Origin: Martinezella rhizogenes
GTDB lineage: Bacteria; Pseudomonadota; Alphaproteobacteria; Rhizobiales; Rhizobiaceae
Assembly: GCF_027460065.1 (NCBI RefSeq)
Contig: NZ_JAPYZZ010000024.1
Location: 3,331 to 45,813 of the forward strand
Length of the DNA stretch: 42,483 nucleotides
Direction of reading: 5' to 3'
Below the pieces are notes generated by a model, which was not told the origin of the DNA, did not search any database, and saw only the letters and a list, made by a program, of their open reading frames with translations. A program made the translations under genes and the position numbers. Shown one piece after another: positions 25,495 through 33,170 of this stretch (the first letter of the stretch is position 1; each line of letters opens with the position of its first letter).

Positions 25495-26456
25495 TGAGCG
25501 ATACAGAAATGTATATTCCCGATTATGATGACATGCTCGCTGCCCATGAGCGGATAAAGCCTCATATCCGGCTCACGCCGATCCGACAGTCGGATTATCT
25601 TAACGATCTCAGCGGCGCTCAGCTGTTTTTCAAATGCGAAAATTTCCAGGAGCCTGGTGCCTTCAAGGTACGCGGTGCCGCCAATGCCGTATTCGGGTTG
25701 GACGAAGCACGTACAGCAAATGGCGTGGCCACGCATTCTTCTGGCAATCATGCCTCGTGCCTGTCCTATGCGGCGATGCTGCGTGGTATCCCCTGTAATG
25801 TGGTCATGCCCCGCACGGCACCTCAGGCCAAAAAGGACACGGTGCGCCGTTATGGCGGCAAGATCACCGAGTGTGAGCCTTCCACCTCATCGCGGGAAGA
25901 GACTTTCGCGAAGGTACAAGCCGAAACTGGAGGAGATTTCGTCCACCCTTATAATGATCCCCGTGTGATTGCCGGTCAGGGAACCTGTTCGAAAGAATTC
26001 ATGGAACAGGCAGATGGACTGGAAGTGGTCGTAGCCCCGATCGGCGGTGGCGGCATGATCTCGGGGACCTGCCTTACTCTGTCGAAGCTGGCGCCCGAGA
26101 CGAAGGTGATTGCGGCCGAACCTGAGCAGGCCGACGACGCCTATCGCAGCTTCAAGGCGGGTTACATCATCGCCGACGATGCGCCGAAGACCGTCGCGGA
26201 TGGGCTACTTGTGCCGCTGAAAGATCTCACCTGGCATTTCGTGTCGAACCACGTCTCCGAGATCTATACCGCCTCCGATCAGGAGATCATCGATGCGATG
26301 AAGCTCGCCTGGAAGCACCTGCGTGTGGTGCTGGAACCGTCCAGCGCCGTGCCCTTGGCAACCATTCTGAAGAATCGCGAAGCATTTGCCGGCAAGCGTG
26401 TCGGCGTCATCATCACCGGCGGTAACGTCGATCTCGACAAGCTGCCCTGGAACTGA
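25494..26456 (+). CDS. bhcB: beta-Hydroxyaspartate dehydratase
   Basis: A 320-residue fold-type II PLP enzyme of the threo-3-hydroxyaspartate ammonia-lyase/serine racemase group. The PLP lysine is K58 in PGAFKVRGAANAV; SSGNHASCLSYAA, PIGGGGMISG and ITGGNVDLDKLPW are the other landmarks. In the cycle it removes water from (2R,3S)-beta-hydroxyaspartate, giving iminosuccinate. The start at 25494 overlaps the bhcA stop by one base (TGATG); the frame is open far upstream inside bhcA, but that reading is not supported. Compared with the lyase at 18137 it has the full GGGG loop and a different substrate loop (NHASC versus NHGLA). Confidence 0.9.
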   Translation: MSDTEMYIPDYDDMLAAHERIKPHIRLTPIRQSDYLNDLSGAQLFFKCENFQEPGAFKVRGAANAVFGLDEARTANGVATHSSGNHASCLSYAAMLRGIPCNVVMPRTAPQAKKDTVRRYGGKITECEPSTSSREETFAKVQAETGGDFVHPYNDPRVIAGQGTCSKEFMEQADGLEVVVAPIGGGGMISGTCLTLSKLAPETKVIAAEPEQADDAYRSFKAGYIIADDAPKTVADGLLVPLKDLTWHFVSNHVSEIYTASDQEIIDAMKLAWKHLRVVLEPSSAVPLATILKNREAFAGKRVGVIITGGNVDLDKLPWN

Positions 26457-26466
26457 AGAGAGAACC

Positions 26467-27630
26467 ATGAACGCCCATACAGAATTCGCCGGCCTAGAAG
26501 TCGGATACGATGTCCCTGCCTTTCCGGGCATGGATGAAAAGGACATTCAGACGCCCTGCCTGATCCTCGACCTCGACGCCTTGGAGCGCAACATCAAGAA
26601 GATGGGAGACTATGCCAAGGCCCACGGCATGCGCCACCGCGCCCATGGCAAAATGCACAAGTCCGTCGACGTTCTGAAGCTTCAGGAAAAGCTCGGCGGC
26701 GCGATTGGCGTATGCTGCCAGAAGGTCTCGGAGGCCGAGGTCTTTGTGCGTGGCGGTATCAAGGACGTCCTCGTATCGAACCAGGTCCGCGACCCGGCCA
26801 AGATCGACCGTCTGGCGCGTTTGCCTAAGTTCGGCAGCCGGATCATCGTCTGCGTCGATGATCTCGCCAATGTCGATGATCTGTCGGCCGCGGCGCAAAA
26901 GCACGGCGCGACCCTCGAATGCCTCGTCGAAATCGACTGCGGCGCCGGGCGCTGCGGCGTAAAGGCGGCGTCCGAGGTGGTGGAGATAGCCAAGGCGATC
27001 GACGCAGCAGTGGGCTTGAAATTCACGGGCATCCAGGCCTATCAGGGCGCGATGCAGCATATGAACAGCTTTGAAGACCGCAAGGCCAAGCTCGATGCGG
27101 CGATTTCCCAGGTGACGGAGGCTGTCGAGGCCCTCAAGGCCGAAGGGCTTCACCCGGAACTGGTCTCGGGCGGCGGCACCGGCTCGTATTATTTCGAGTC
27201 CAACTCCGGTGTTTACAATGAGCTTCAATGCGGCTCATACGCCTTCATGGATGCAGACTATGGCCGTATTCACGACAAGGACGGCAAGCGGATCGACCAG
27301 GGAGAGTGGGAAAACGCCCTGTTCATCCTGACCTCGGTGATGAGCCACGCAAAGCCGCATATCGCCGTTGTTGATGCCGGCCTCAAGGCGCAATCTGTCG
27401 ATAGCGGTCTTCCGTTTGTCTATGGTCGCGACGATGTCAAATACGTCAAATGCTCCGACGAGCATGGCGTGGTGGAGGATATGAACGGGGTTCTCAAGAT
27501 CAATGAGAAACTGCGTCTCGTACCCGGCCACTGCGATCCGACCTGCAATGTTCACGACTGGTATGTCGGGGTGCGCAATGGCAAGGTCGAGACCCTGTGG
27601 CCGGTCTCGGCGCGCGGCAAGGCCTACTAG
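26467..27630 (+). CDS. bhcC: beta-Hydroxyaspartate aldolase
   Basis: A 387-residue member of the D-threonine aldolase/alanine racemase-like fold III PLP family. The PLP lysine is K62 in RAHGKMHKS, VEIDCGAGRCGV lies in the barrel, VSGGGTGSYY is the phosphate site, and the C-terminal metal site includes H355 and D357 in PGHCDPTCNVHDW. In the cycle BhcC condenses glycine and glyoxylate to (2R,3S)-beta-hydroxyaspartate. It starts 10 nt after bhcB behind GAGAGAA. Annotation pipelines would probably call it a D-threonine aldolase; the operon context identifies it. Confidence 0.9.
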   Translation: MNAHTEFAGLEVGYDVPAFPGMDEKDIQTPCLILDLDALERNIKKMGDYAKAHGMRHRAHGKMHKSVDVLKLQEKLGGAIGVCCQKVSEAEVFVRGGIKDVLVSNQVRDPAKIDRLARLPKFGSRIIVCVDDLANVDDLSAAAQKHGATLECLVEIDCGAGRCGVKAASEVVEIAKAIDAAVGLKFTGIQAYQGAMQHMNSFEDRKAKLDAAISQVTEAVEALKAEGLHPELVSGGGTGSYYFESNSGVYNELQCGSYAFMDADYGRIHDKDGKRIDQGEWENALFILTSVMSHAKPHIAVVDAGLKAQSVDSGLPFVYGRDDVKYVKCSDEHGVVEDMNGVLKINEKLRLVPGHCDPTCNVHDWYVGVRNGKVETLWPVSARGKAY

Positions 27631-27659
27631 AACAGGCGATAGCAACGGATAGAATTCAC

Positions 27660-27686
27660 CGCCGGGGCCATCTGGTGTCCCCGGCG
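27660..27686 (+). other. GC-rich stem-loop between bhcC and bhcD
   Basis: CGCCGGGG (27660-27667) and CCCCGGCG (27679-27686) form a perfect 8-bp GC stem with an 11-nt loop, in the 80-nt gap between bhcC and bhcD. No T-run follows. It could stabilise the upstream mRNA or reduce bhcD expression relative to the other three genes. The hairpin is plain in the sequence; its role is inferred. Confidence 0.55.
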
Positions 27687-27710
27687 CGCTATCCAGGCGG
27701 GAGTAATTTC

Positions 27711-28676
27711 ATGATCATTGTCCCCGAACACGAGATCGAAAGCCTCGTTTCTGCGTCGGATTGCTTTACTGCAGTGGAGCGGGTCTTCGCATCGATGGCG
27801 CAGAAATCCGCCTACAACTTCCCGGTGATCCGCGAAGCCATCGGGCATGCCGACGCGCTTTACGGCTTCAAATCGGGTTTTGATCGGGAAAGTCTAGCCC
27901 TTGGCCTGAAGTCCGGCGGCTTCTGGCCCAACAACATGGAAAAAGGGCTGACGAACCATCAGTCGACCATATTCCTTTTCGATGCGGATACCGGCAAATG
28001 TCGGGCCGTTGTCGGCGGCAACCTGTTGACAGCGTTGCGCACGGCAGCTGCCTCCGCAGTGTCGATCAAATATCTGGCGCGGCGTGACGCCAAAGTGCTT
28101 GGCATGGTCGGGGCGGGCCATCAGTCTACCTTCCAACTTCGGGCTGCCCTCGAGCAACGCCCTTTCGAGAAGGTCGTTGGATGGAACATTTATCCCGAGG
28201 CGCTCGACCGTCTCGCCAAGATCGCTGCCGAACATGCCGTTCCGTTCGAGGCAGTCGACCTTGATCGACTGGGCGCGGAAGCCGACGTCATTATCACGAT
28301 CACTTCGTCTTTCGCGCCGATCCTGAAGGCGACGCAAATTCGCCCGGGAACTCATCTTGCCTGCATGGGTACGGATACCAAGGGGAAACAGGAAGTAGAG
28401 GCCGAACTGCTGGCGGCGGCGACCGTCTTCAGCGATGAGATCGCGCAATCGGTTACGATCGGAGAAGCGCAGCATCCGGTCGCCAGGGGATTGATCTCTC
28501 CCGACAGGATCATCGAGATCGGGGCGGTTATCAACGGCGCTCATCCGGGTCGCTCAAACACTGATGAGATTACAGTCTTTGACGGGACCGGCGTCGGGCT
28601 TCAGGACCTGGCCGTGGCGTCGAAAGCGGTCGATCTGGCTGTTCAAAAAGGTGTTGCCGTTGTCGTGGATTTTTAG
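27711..28676 (+). CDS. bhcD: Iminosuccinate reductase (ornithine cyclodeaminase/mu-crystallin family)
   Basis: A 321-residue member of the ornithine cyclodeaminase family. Landmarks are YGFKSGFDRESLALGLKSGG near residue 50, the conserved ALRTAAASAVSIKYLA, the nucleotide-binding GMVGAGHQS near residue 129, and CMGTDTKGKQEVEAELL. In the cycle BhcD reduces iminosuccinate with NADH to L-aspartate, which returns to BhcA. The start ATG at 27711 follows GGCGGGAG. The longer open frame back to 27597 overlaps bhcC and is rejected. This gene completes bhcABCD; the net reaction is two glyoxylate to one oxaloacetate without carbon loss. Confidence 0.9.
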   Translation: MIIVPEHEIESLVSASDCFTAVERVFASMAQKSAYNFPVIREAIGHADALYGFKSGFDRESLALGLKSGGFWPNNMEKGLTNHQSTIFLFDADTGKCRAVVGGNLLTALRTAAASAVSIKYLARRDAKVLGMVGAGHQSTFQLRAALEQRPFEKVVGWNIYPEALDRLAKIAAEHAVPFEAVDLDRLGAEADVIITITSSFAPILKATQIRPGTHLACMGTDTKGKQEVEAELLAAATVFSDEIAQSVTIGEAQHPVARGLISPDRIIEIGAVINGAHPGRSNTDEITVFDGTGVGLQDLAVASKAVDLAVQKGVAVVVDF

Positions 28677-28816
28677 TCGCCGGAGTAACTGTCAGCCGGG
28701 AAGAATAGCGATGTGCATAGGTCTATTCAGGTTGATCGGAGGCCGCAGAACTTCGGAAACTGGCATTACCGTGCTGCAATTTCGATCTTGAAACCCACGA
28801 TGCAAGGTCTGTTCAT

Positions 28817-29842
28817 ATGAGAGTCGCGATAAACGGTTTTGGCCGCATCGGACGGTCAATTTTGCGTCTGGCTGTAAGGTGCGATGATTTCGACATTGCA
28901 TTGATCAACGATGTCGCCTCCCTCGAAACCTTGGCGTATCTTTTCGAGTTTGACAGTGTATTCGGACCTTGGGCCGGGCGTGTGGAAATAGAGGGAGGTT
29001 GCCTCGTAATCGACGGTCGCGCCATTCCATTTCACCACCACCAAGACCTCGGCGCCGTGGATTTATCAGGCGTGGATGTCGTTCTCGAATGTACGGGGCA
29101 CCGCGACGCACTGGCGTTCTCGCGCTCTTCATTGGCGGCAGGCGCGCGCCGCGTCGTCATATCAGGGCCGGCGAAAGGGGCCGATGTTACCCTTGTGATG
29201 GGTGCAAATGACGAGACCTATCGCGGCGAGCATATTGTCTCGAATGGTTCGTGTACGACGAACGCGATTGCTCCTCTGCTTCGGATCGTTGATGAGCAGT
29301 TTGGTGTGGTTGGTGGACACCTGACGACGGTCCATTGTTATACCGGAAGTCAGCCTACCGTAGATCAGCCAAGGGGCGATCCGGCGCGTAGCAGAGCGGC
29401 GGCATTGTCCATGGTGCCGACAACGACCAGCGCTCATCTTCTGTTAGGTGAAGTTCTTCCTCAACTTGCCGGGCTTATAGAAGCGCGTGCCCTTCGCGTG
29501 CCCACGGCAAGTGTTTCGGCAATCGACCTCACTGTTGCTCTACGGGCGCAAACGGATATCGGGAACGTAAGAGATATTCTCCAGGACCTTTGCGAGAGAT
29601 CATCTGTACTTGGTTGGATCGAGAAACCGCTGGTTTCTGTGGATTTGCGCGGACGTCCAGAGTCGCTGATTGTGAGCGGGCCAGAGCTTTCGATGTCCTC
29701 CACTGGCGGATTGCTGAGAATTTTCGGTTGGTACGACAATGAGTGGGGCTTCGCAAATCGTATGCTCGAAATGGCGTTGCGGGTGGGCGAGTGGAATCGG
29801 GAGAATCGACAGGTCTTCTATACGGGGCGGGGGCATAATTAA
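28817..29842 (+). CDS. Glyceraldehyde-3-phosphate dehydrogenase family protein
   Basis: A 341-residue protein of the phosphorylating GAPDH / erythrose-4-phosphate dehydrogenase family. The Rossmann start MRVAINGFGRIGRSILR, the catalytic cysteine C146 in NGSCTTNA, the partner histidine at about 173 in TVHCYTGSQ and the C-terminal WYDNEWGFANRMLEMA are all present. The phosphate-loop region reads DQPRGDPARSRAAALSMVPTTTSA, unlike both Gap (SSTGAAKAV) and Epd, and ISGPAKGAD replaces ISAPAKG. It is therefore probably a divergent paralogue rather than the housekeeping enzyme. It lies 140 nt after bhcD on the same strand, with no clear terminator between, and 22 nt before an insertion element. Its substrate is uncertain. 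Confidence 0.85.
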   Translation: MRVAINGFGRIGRSILRLAVRCDDFDIALINDVASLETLAYLFEFDSVFGPWAGRVEIEGGCLVIDGRAIPFHHHQDLGAVDLSGVDVVLECTGHRDALAFSRSSLAAGARRVVISGPAKGADVTLVMGANDETYRGEHIVSNGSCTTNAIAPLLRIVDEQFGVVGGHLTTVHCYTGSQPTVDQPRGDPARSRAAALSMVPTTTSAHLLLGEVLPQLAGLIEARALRVPTASVSAIDLTVALRAQTDIGNVRDILQDLCERSSVLGWIEKPLVSVDLRGRPESLIVSGPELSMSSTGGLLRIFGWYDNEWGFANRMLEMALRVGEWNRENRQVFYTGRGHN

Positions 29843-29864
29843 CGATCTCGCTGTGTTTCGGCGT

Positions 29865-29894
29865 GGAATATTGGGTCTGACGTAATCTCGATGA
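29865..29894. repeat. Left terminal inverted repeat of the ISL3 element
   Basis: Reads GGAATATTGGGTCTGAC, then GTAATCTCGATGA. It is the inverse of 31495-31524 with about four mismatches in 30 positions. The last transposase codons and stop lie only 2 nt inside it. Confidence 0.8.
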
Positions 29895-29896
29895 CA

Positions 29897-31449
29897 TCAG
29901 GGTGCTCCGACGATACGTGCCTCAAGCAAATCGAGTTTCCCGCGCCCGTACATCTGGCGTTTGATGAGTTTCAGCTTGGTGATCTGGCCCTCTGTCTGGC
30001 CGTTCGACCAGATTGAGTTATTGCATTCTGAACCGCTGCCCTGTCGCGGATAACGCCGTTGGCGAATGATGCGACCAAGCTTGTTGCTGCGCGGGCGAGC
30101 CACGTGTCCAGATCATCTTTAGACTTGCGCCGTAGCATCTCGTGAAAGCTCTCCACGACATCTCGGGCCTCGACGAGGTCTGGTAGTCGCTCCTCGATTG
30201 CGGCAACCGTCATCGTTTGAGCCTTGGTCAAATTGTTGCGTTCAAGGGTCATCAGGCGGACGATGGTGCGTGCCGCCGGCGCGTGGCCGAGCCCGTTCTC
30301 GGCCTTTTCGGCCCGCCTTCGTCGTGTTGCCCATTCAGTGACAACGCGGAGACCGCCGCCAAACCCAGCCAGCCGAAGCCGACGCCACAGTTCAGCGCCG
30401 TTCCGTAATCCGGCATCCCATTGCGCTTCGAGCCACGGCGGATGTGGTTCGAGTGACGTTTGCCGGACTCGAAAGATGTCGGTCCGTTGACCACGAACGA
30501 CGCTGCGAACCAACTTTCTGCTGTGCCCGGTTCTGCGCACGATTTCTTTGATGGATAAGCCTTCGCCGACGAGCCCACGAATGATAGCGTTTGCCTCTTC
30601 TCGTCGCAGATATCCCTCATACTGCAAACGCTCGGCCGCAGTCAGAAGCTTCGGATTTACGGTTGCTGTGCCAACTGCGATGCGGACCTGCCGCATCGAC
30701 CTGCGCACTGCGTCGAGAAAGGCATGGCTAGCGTTCTCCATCAGATGCCAGCGGTCGGCGACTTGATTGGCATATGGCAGGGCCTGTGTGGCGGCCTGCG
30801 CGTATCCGCCACCGCGGTCTCGTGCGACGATCTCGATCTGGGGATGCTGGACCAGCCAGGCCTTGGCAGTCGCCGGTTCTCGGTCGGGCAGCAAGGCGAT
30901 CGCCTTTCGCCGTTCAAGGTCGCAGATGATCGTGCCATATCGATGGTTGCGACGCCACGCCCAGTCATCAATGCTGATAACGCTTGGCGGCGGTGGCGGT
31001 GGGCGATCATATCGGCGAATGGTTCGAAGCAGCGTGTCATTGCTAACCGGAAACCCGAGACGATCTGCGAACCGTGCTGCCGGGCGACCACCCAATGCTA
31101 AAGCGAGATGGTGAACCAACGTGTCTAGGCGTGCTGTCCGGCGGGCCATGGGCCGGACGATATCATTACCGAAACGCTCTGCGAAAATCTTTCGGCGGCA
31201 TTCGTCGGCAGCACAGACGAAGCGTCGGACAGTCAGATGCAGTTCGATCCTTCGACCCGCACACGGCAGATCGGCAATTATCCGAGGATAGCGACTATGA
31301 ACACGATGGGAGGTCGTACCGCATTCGGGGCACCTACAACCTCCGGACTGACCACATGCCGCGACCACGATCACGTCGGGTCTGTGATGCACTGCCTCCA
31401 CGTTCAATTCGGCAGGGATCAGATCGGAAAGCCGAAAATGGGCTCGCAT
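29897..31449 (-). pseudogene. ISL3-family transposase, frameshifted near the C-terminus
   Basis: A DDE transposase of the ISL3 family. Its N-terminal zinc-finger-like part has the cysteine pairs CRCPECGTTSHRVHSRYPR, and later come VISIDDWAWRRNHRYGTI, ARDRGGGYAQAA and VADRWHLMENASHAF. The start ATG at 31449 (MRAHFRLSDLIP) is preferred over one 14 codons upstream. Near 30012 the frame is lost: the first frame ends in TQSGRTARQRARSPS at 29971, while the next frame supplies the normal tail SNGQTEGQITKLKLIKRQM ending at 29897. A one-base loss explains this. About 37 C-terminal residues, including the conserved end of the catalytic domain, are out of frame, so the protein is probably dead. Confidence 0.85.
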
Positions 31450-31494
31450 GGTGCTGATTCTCCTTCGGAAACCAGGCCAGTAGAATCCCAAACA

Positions 31495-31524
31495 TCATCG
31501 AGAATGAGTCAGACCCAACATTCC
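31495..31524. repeat. Right terminal inverted repeat of the ISL3 element
   Basis: On the minus strand it reads GGAATGTTGGGTCTGAC, then TCATTCTCGATGA, pairing with 29865-29894. It lies 45 nt upstream of the transposase ATG at 31449, so it should contain or adjoin the transposase promoter. Confidence 0.8.
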
Positions 31525-31551
31525 GCGCCGATTGACACCCAGTTTCCGCTG

Positions 31552-31755
31552 ATGACAGCAAAACACTGCCAATCGCCGCGCAGATGTACACGCTGCGCAG
31601 TTCCGGGACGCTGGAGGAACAGTTTGCTATTCTTAACCGCGCAGGTGTTTCGGCTGTGGAAACGCTGGATCGGCACCGGCACGCTCGACTGGAAGACGAT
31701 CCTGCCCGCAGCCAAACAGGGCAGCGCAAAGTGGTTCATCCTTGAGCACGACTAA
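31552..31755 (+). pseudogene. Sugar phosphate isomerase/epimerase remnant with internal deletion
   Basis: Remains of a TIM-barrel xylose-isomerase-like protein. From 31571 one frame reads PIAAQMYTLRSSGTLEEQF, then AILNRAGVSAVETL, the normal first strand and helix. At about 31665 the reading shifts to another frame, giving GTLDWKTILPAAKQGSAKW, then FILEHD and TAA at 31753-31755, the normal C-terminus. The middle of the protein (about 180-200 residues) is missing. A small frameshift also separates the ATG at 31552 from the rest. The insertion element ends 27 nt upstream. It may have belonged to the same lost sugar pathway as the broken permease at 1-826, but that is a guess. Confidence 0.75.
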
Positions 31756-32106
31756 TCGCTGGATGCGGAAGCAGTACTGACCAAGGGTAACGTGTTCCTC
31801 AATAACCATCTCCCAAACGTTAAGTGAGGATCCGTCTTTGGCATCGGGGTGAACAGGCCTAATACAGTCGGTACGGCGCCCGCCGACGCGAGATACATTG
31901 AAGCAATGTTCCAAAGAGTGCGGTTTCGGCTTTGTAGCTGGGTGAGTGAGTGGATGGGATGTTCTGTCCAGCCGCGCTTATGCCCTACTGGACGATGGAA
32001 AGTGTGTTGCACATCTCAAATTGCTGGGTTTGTTGCTTTCCGTTGAGCGCGCCGATCTGCAACACGACCCCATCATGTTGCAGATCGAAGATAGGCCGCT
32101 GTTGCT
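31756..32106. other. Stretch without a recognisable intact gene
   Basis: About 350 nt between the epimerase remnant and the reductase. A 55-codon frame on the + strand (GTG at 31946, stop at 32111-32113) gives a hydrophobic, protein-like end (CVAHLKLLGLLLSVERADLQ, then HDPIMLQIEDRPLLLY), but no family was recognised. It may be the tail of another deleted gene. A minus-strand frame (31752-32012) also shows no recognised motif. The setting suggests gene decay. Confidence 0.35.
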
Positions 32107-32850
32107 TTATTGAAGCGGTGCAAACGAACGGTTCATCGCCACGCGGTCCTCGTGGGTCGCGTCCGGCCCTAGCGTTGCCATCTTGCTCTTGAACACGGGC
32201 CACCTTGTGTGTGCTTCACCCTCGACTGCGGCGTCGAGTGCCTTGCGCATGGTGGGGGCGTCGAAGTCGCAGCAGTATCCAGGCGTCAACGGTTGCTGCC
32301 TCCAGGATTCGGCGAGGGACCCGCCGTCGACAGGGTCGAACCCGACCTCGTTTACGATTGCCATGGCGATCTCCTTCGCGGCGGCGTCTCCCGCAACCGC
32401 CACGGCCAGACGACCAGGCGTTCCCTCGGGCTGACCCAGCTCGGCCAGGGAATAGGAGAGGATGTTATTGAAGGCCTTGATGATAGGGCGACCGATCTGT
32501 CTGGAGACCCAGACGCCCTCGACCTCGCCCGCATCGAGGTCGGCGATCTGCGGGTCGCGCAGGCCCGGATAGTAGTTGCTAGTATCGATGACCGGGACGT
32601 TGGCGGGCAGGTCCTTGAAAAGGTCCTTCGGCAGGTTTTCGATGGCGAGAAGCGGAATTGAAAGGATGACCGCGTCCGTGCCGGAGATCGCGCCCTTCGT
32701 GTCCGTCGCCGTGGCTCCGATTTCGTCGGCGAACGGCCTGACAGCGTCGGCTCCCTTCGAGTTCGCCACGCTGACCTCATGTCCTGCCGATGCGAGCTTG
32801 CGTGCGAGAGTGCTGCCAATGTAGCCAATTCCGATAATACCGATTTTCAT
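32107..32850 (-). CDS. NAD(P)-binding reductase, F420-reductase/ProC-like N-terminal fold
   Basis: A 247-residue Rossmann-fold protein of the NADPH-dependent F420 reductase-like group. It begins MKIGIIGIGYIGSTLARKLA (GxGxxG dinucleotide loop) and has VSVANSKGADAV, where the serine and lysine after the second strand suggest NADP preference. DAVILSIPLLAIENLP and IDTSNYYPG follow. Rhizobia do not make much of F420, so despite the family name it is more likely a general reductase. It appears intact among broken genes. A palindrome 69 nt upstream may be its operator; no regulator gene is beside it. Confidence 0.8.
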   Translation of the reverse strand: MKIGIIGIGYIGSTLARKLASAGHEVSVANSKGADAVRPFADEIGATATDTKGAISGTDAVILSIPLLAIENLPKDLFKDLPANVPVIDTSNYYPGLRDPQIADLDAGEVEGVWVSRQIGRPIIKAFNNILSYSLAELGQPEGTPGRLAVAVAGDAAAKEIAMAIVNEVGFDPVDGGSLAESWRQQPLTPGYCCDFDAPTMRKALDAAVEGEAHTRWPVFKSKMATLGPDATHEDRVAMNRSFAPLQ

Positions 32851-32918
32851 GCTGATGCTCCTGTTGTGCTGCCTACCAAGATAATGGATACTGCGACTAC
32901 AACAAGAACCGACAGATA

Positions 32919-32933
32919 AGTGGGTTACCCACT
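32919..32933. promoter_or_regulatory. Palindromic operator upstream of the reductase
   Basis: AGTGGGT-T-ACCCACT is a perfect 7-bp inverted repeat 69 nt upstream of the reductase start at 32850. HxlR-type regulators often sit divergent to reductases of this family and bind such sites, but the sequence to the right (32941 onward) shows only a short frame (MSAGYC...) without a helix-turn-helix. The stretch 32934-33124 contains nothing else recognised before the IS21 remnant. Confidence 0.45.
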
Positions 32934-33124
32934 AAAAGGTAAGTATGTCGGCGGGGTATTGTGTGAGCGCTATCACCTGCCCGGACCTCGCACCGGAATT
33001 GCGGCATGGCATTGCGTTTGGGATTGCGAGCCGTTCAACGGACATCATACAGATTGGATTTAGAAGCGTAAAAGGTATTCCGCTTTGTCCTTTGACAATG
33101 GCCAGCAACAAGAGGCTGCGTTAA

Positions 33125-33170
33125 CGGCGGAGTAAAAACCGCCCACTGGGGGGAGCAAAAGTCGGCCACT
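33125..33170. repeat. End of an IS21-family element with tandem transposase-binding repeats
   Basis: Two imperfect direct repeats stand in tandem: GGCGGAGTAAAAACCGCCCACT (two parts, 33126-33147) and GGGGAGCAAAAGTCGGCCACT (33150-33170). IS21-family ends typically carry such repeated GTAAAA...GGCCA units. The repeats begin just outside the istB stop, as expected for the right end of the element. Confidence 0.6.

Larger units (their letters stand above)
29865..31524. mobile_element. ISL3-family insertion sequence, probably inactive
   Basis: The element spans about 1660 bp. Terminal inverted repeats of about 30 bp lie at 29865-29894 and 31495-31524; both read GGAATnTTGGGTCTGAC inward and end TCTCGATGA, with only a few mismatches. 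A single transposase gene on the minus strand fills the interior. The 8-bp flanks (TTCGGCGT on the left, GCGCCGAT on the right) do not match, so there is no visible target duplication, which points to rearrangement after insertion or recombination between copies. It separates the GAPDH-like gene from an epimerase remnant. Confidence 0.85.

Noticed and set aside
26494..27228. 244-codon open frame on the minus strand
   Set aside because: Antisense to bhcC with no motif of its own.
29857..31532. 8-bp target duplication around the ISL3 element
   Set aside because: The flanks TTCGGCGT and GCGCCGAT differ, and shifting the ends by one or two bases does not produce a match.
31237..31755. 172-codon + strand frame spanning the IS end and the epimerase remnant
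   Set aside because: It crosses the inverted repeat and most of it is antisense to the transposase; only its last 25 or so codons correspond to the epimerase C-terminus.
32947..33124. Divergent HxlR-type regulator opposite the reductase
   Set aside because: The frame beginning MSAGYC is short and shows no helix-turn-helix; it cannot be called a regulator.
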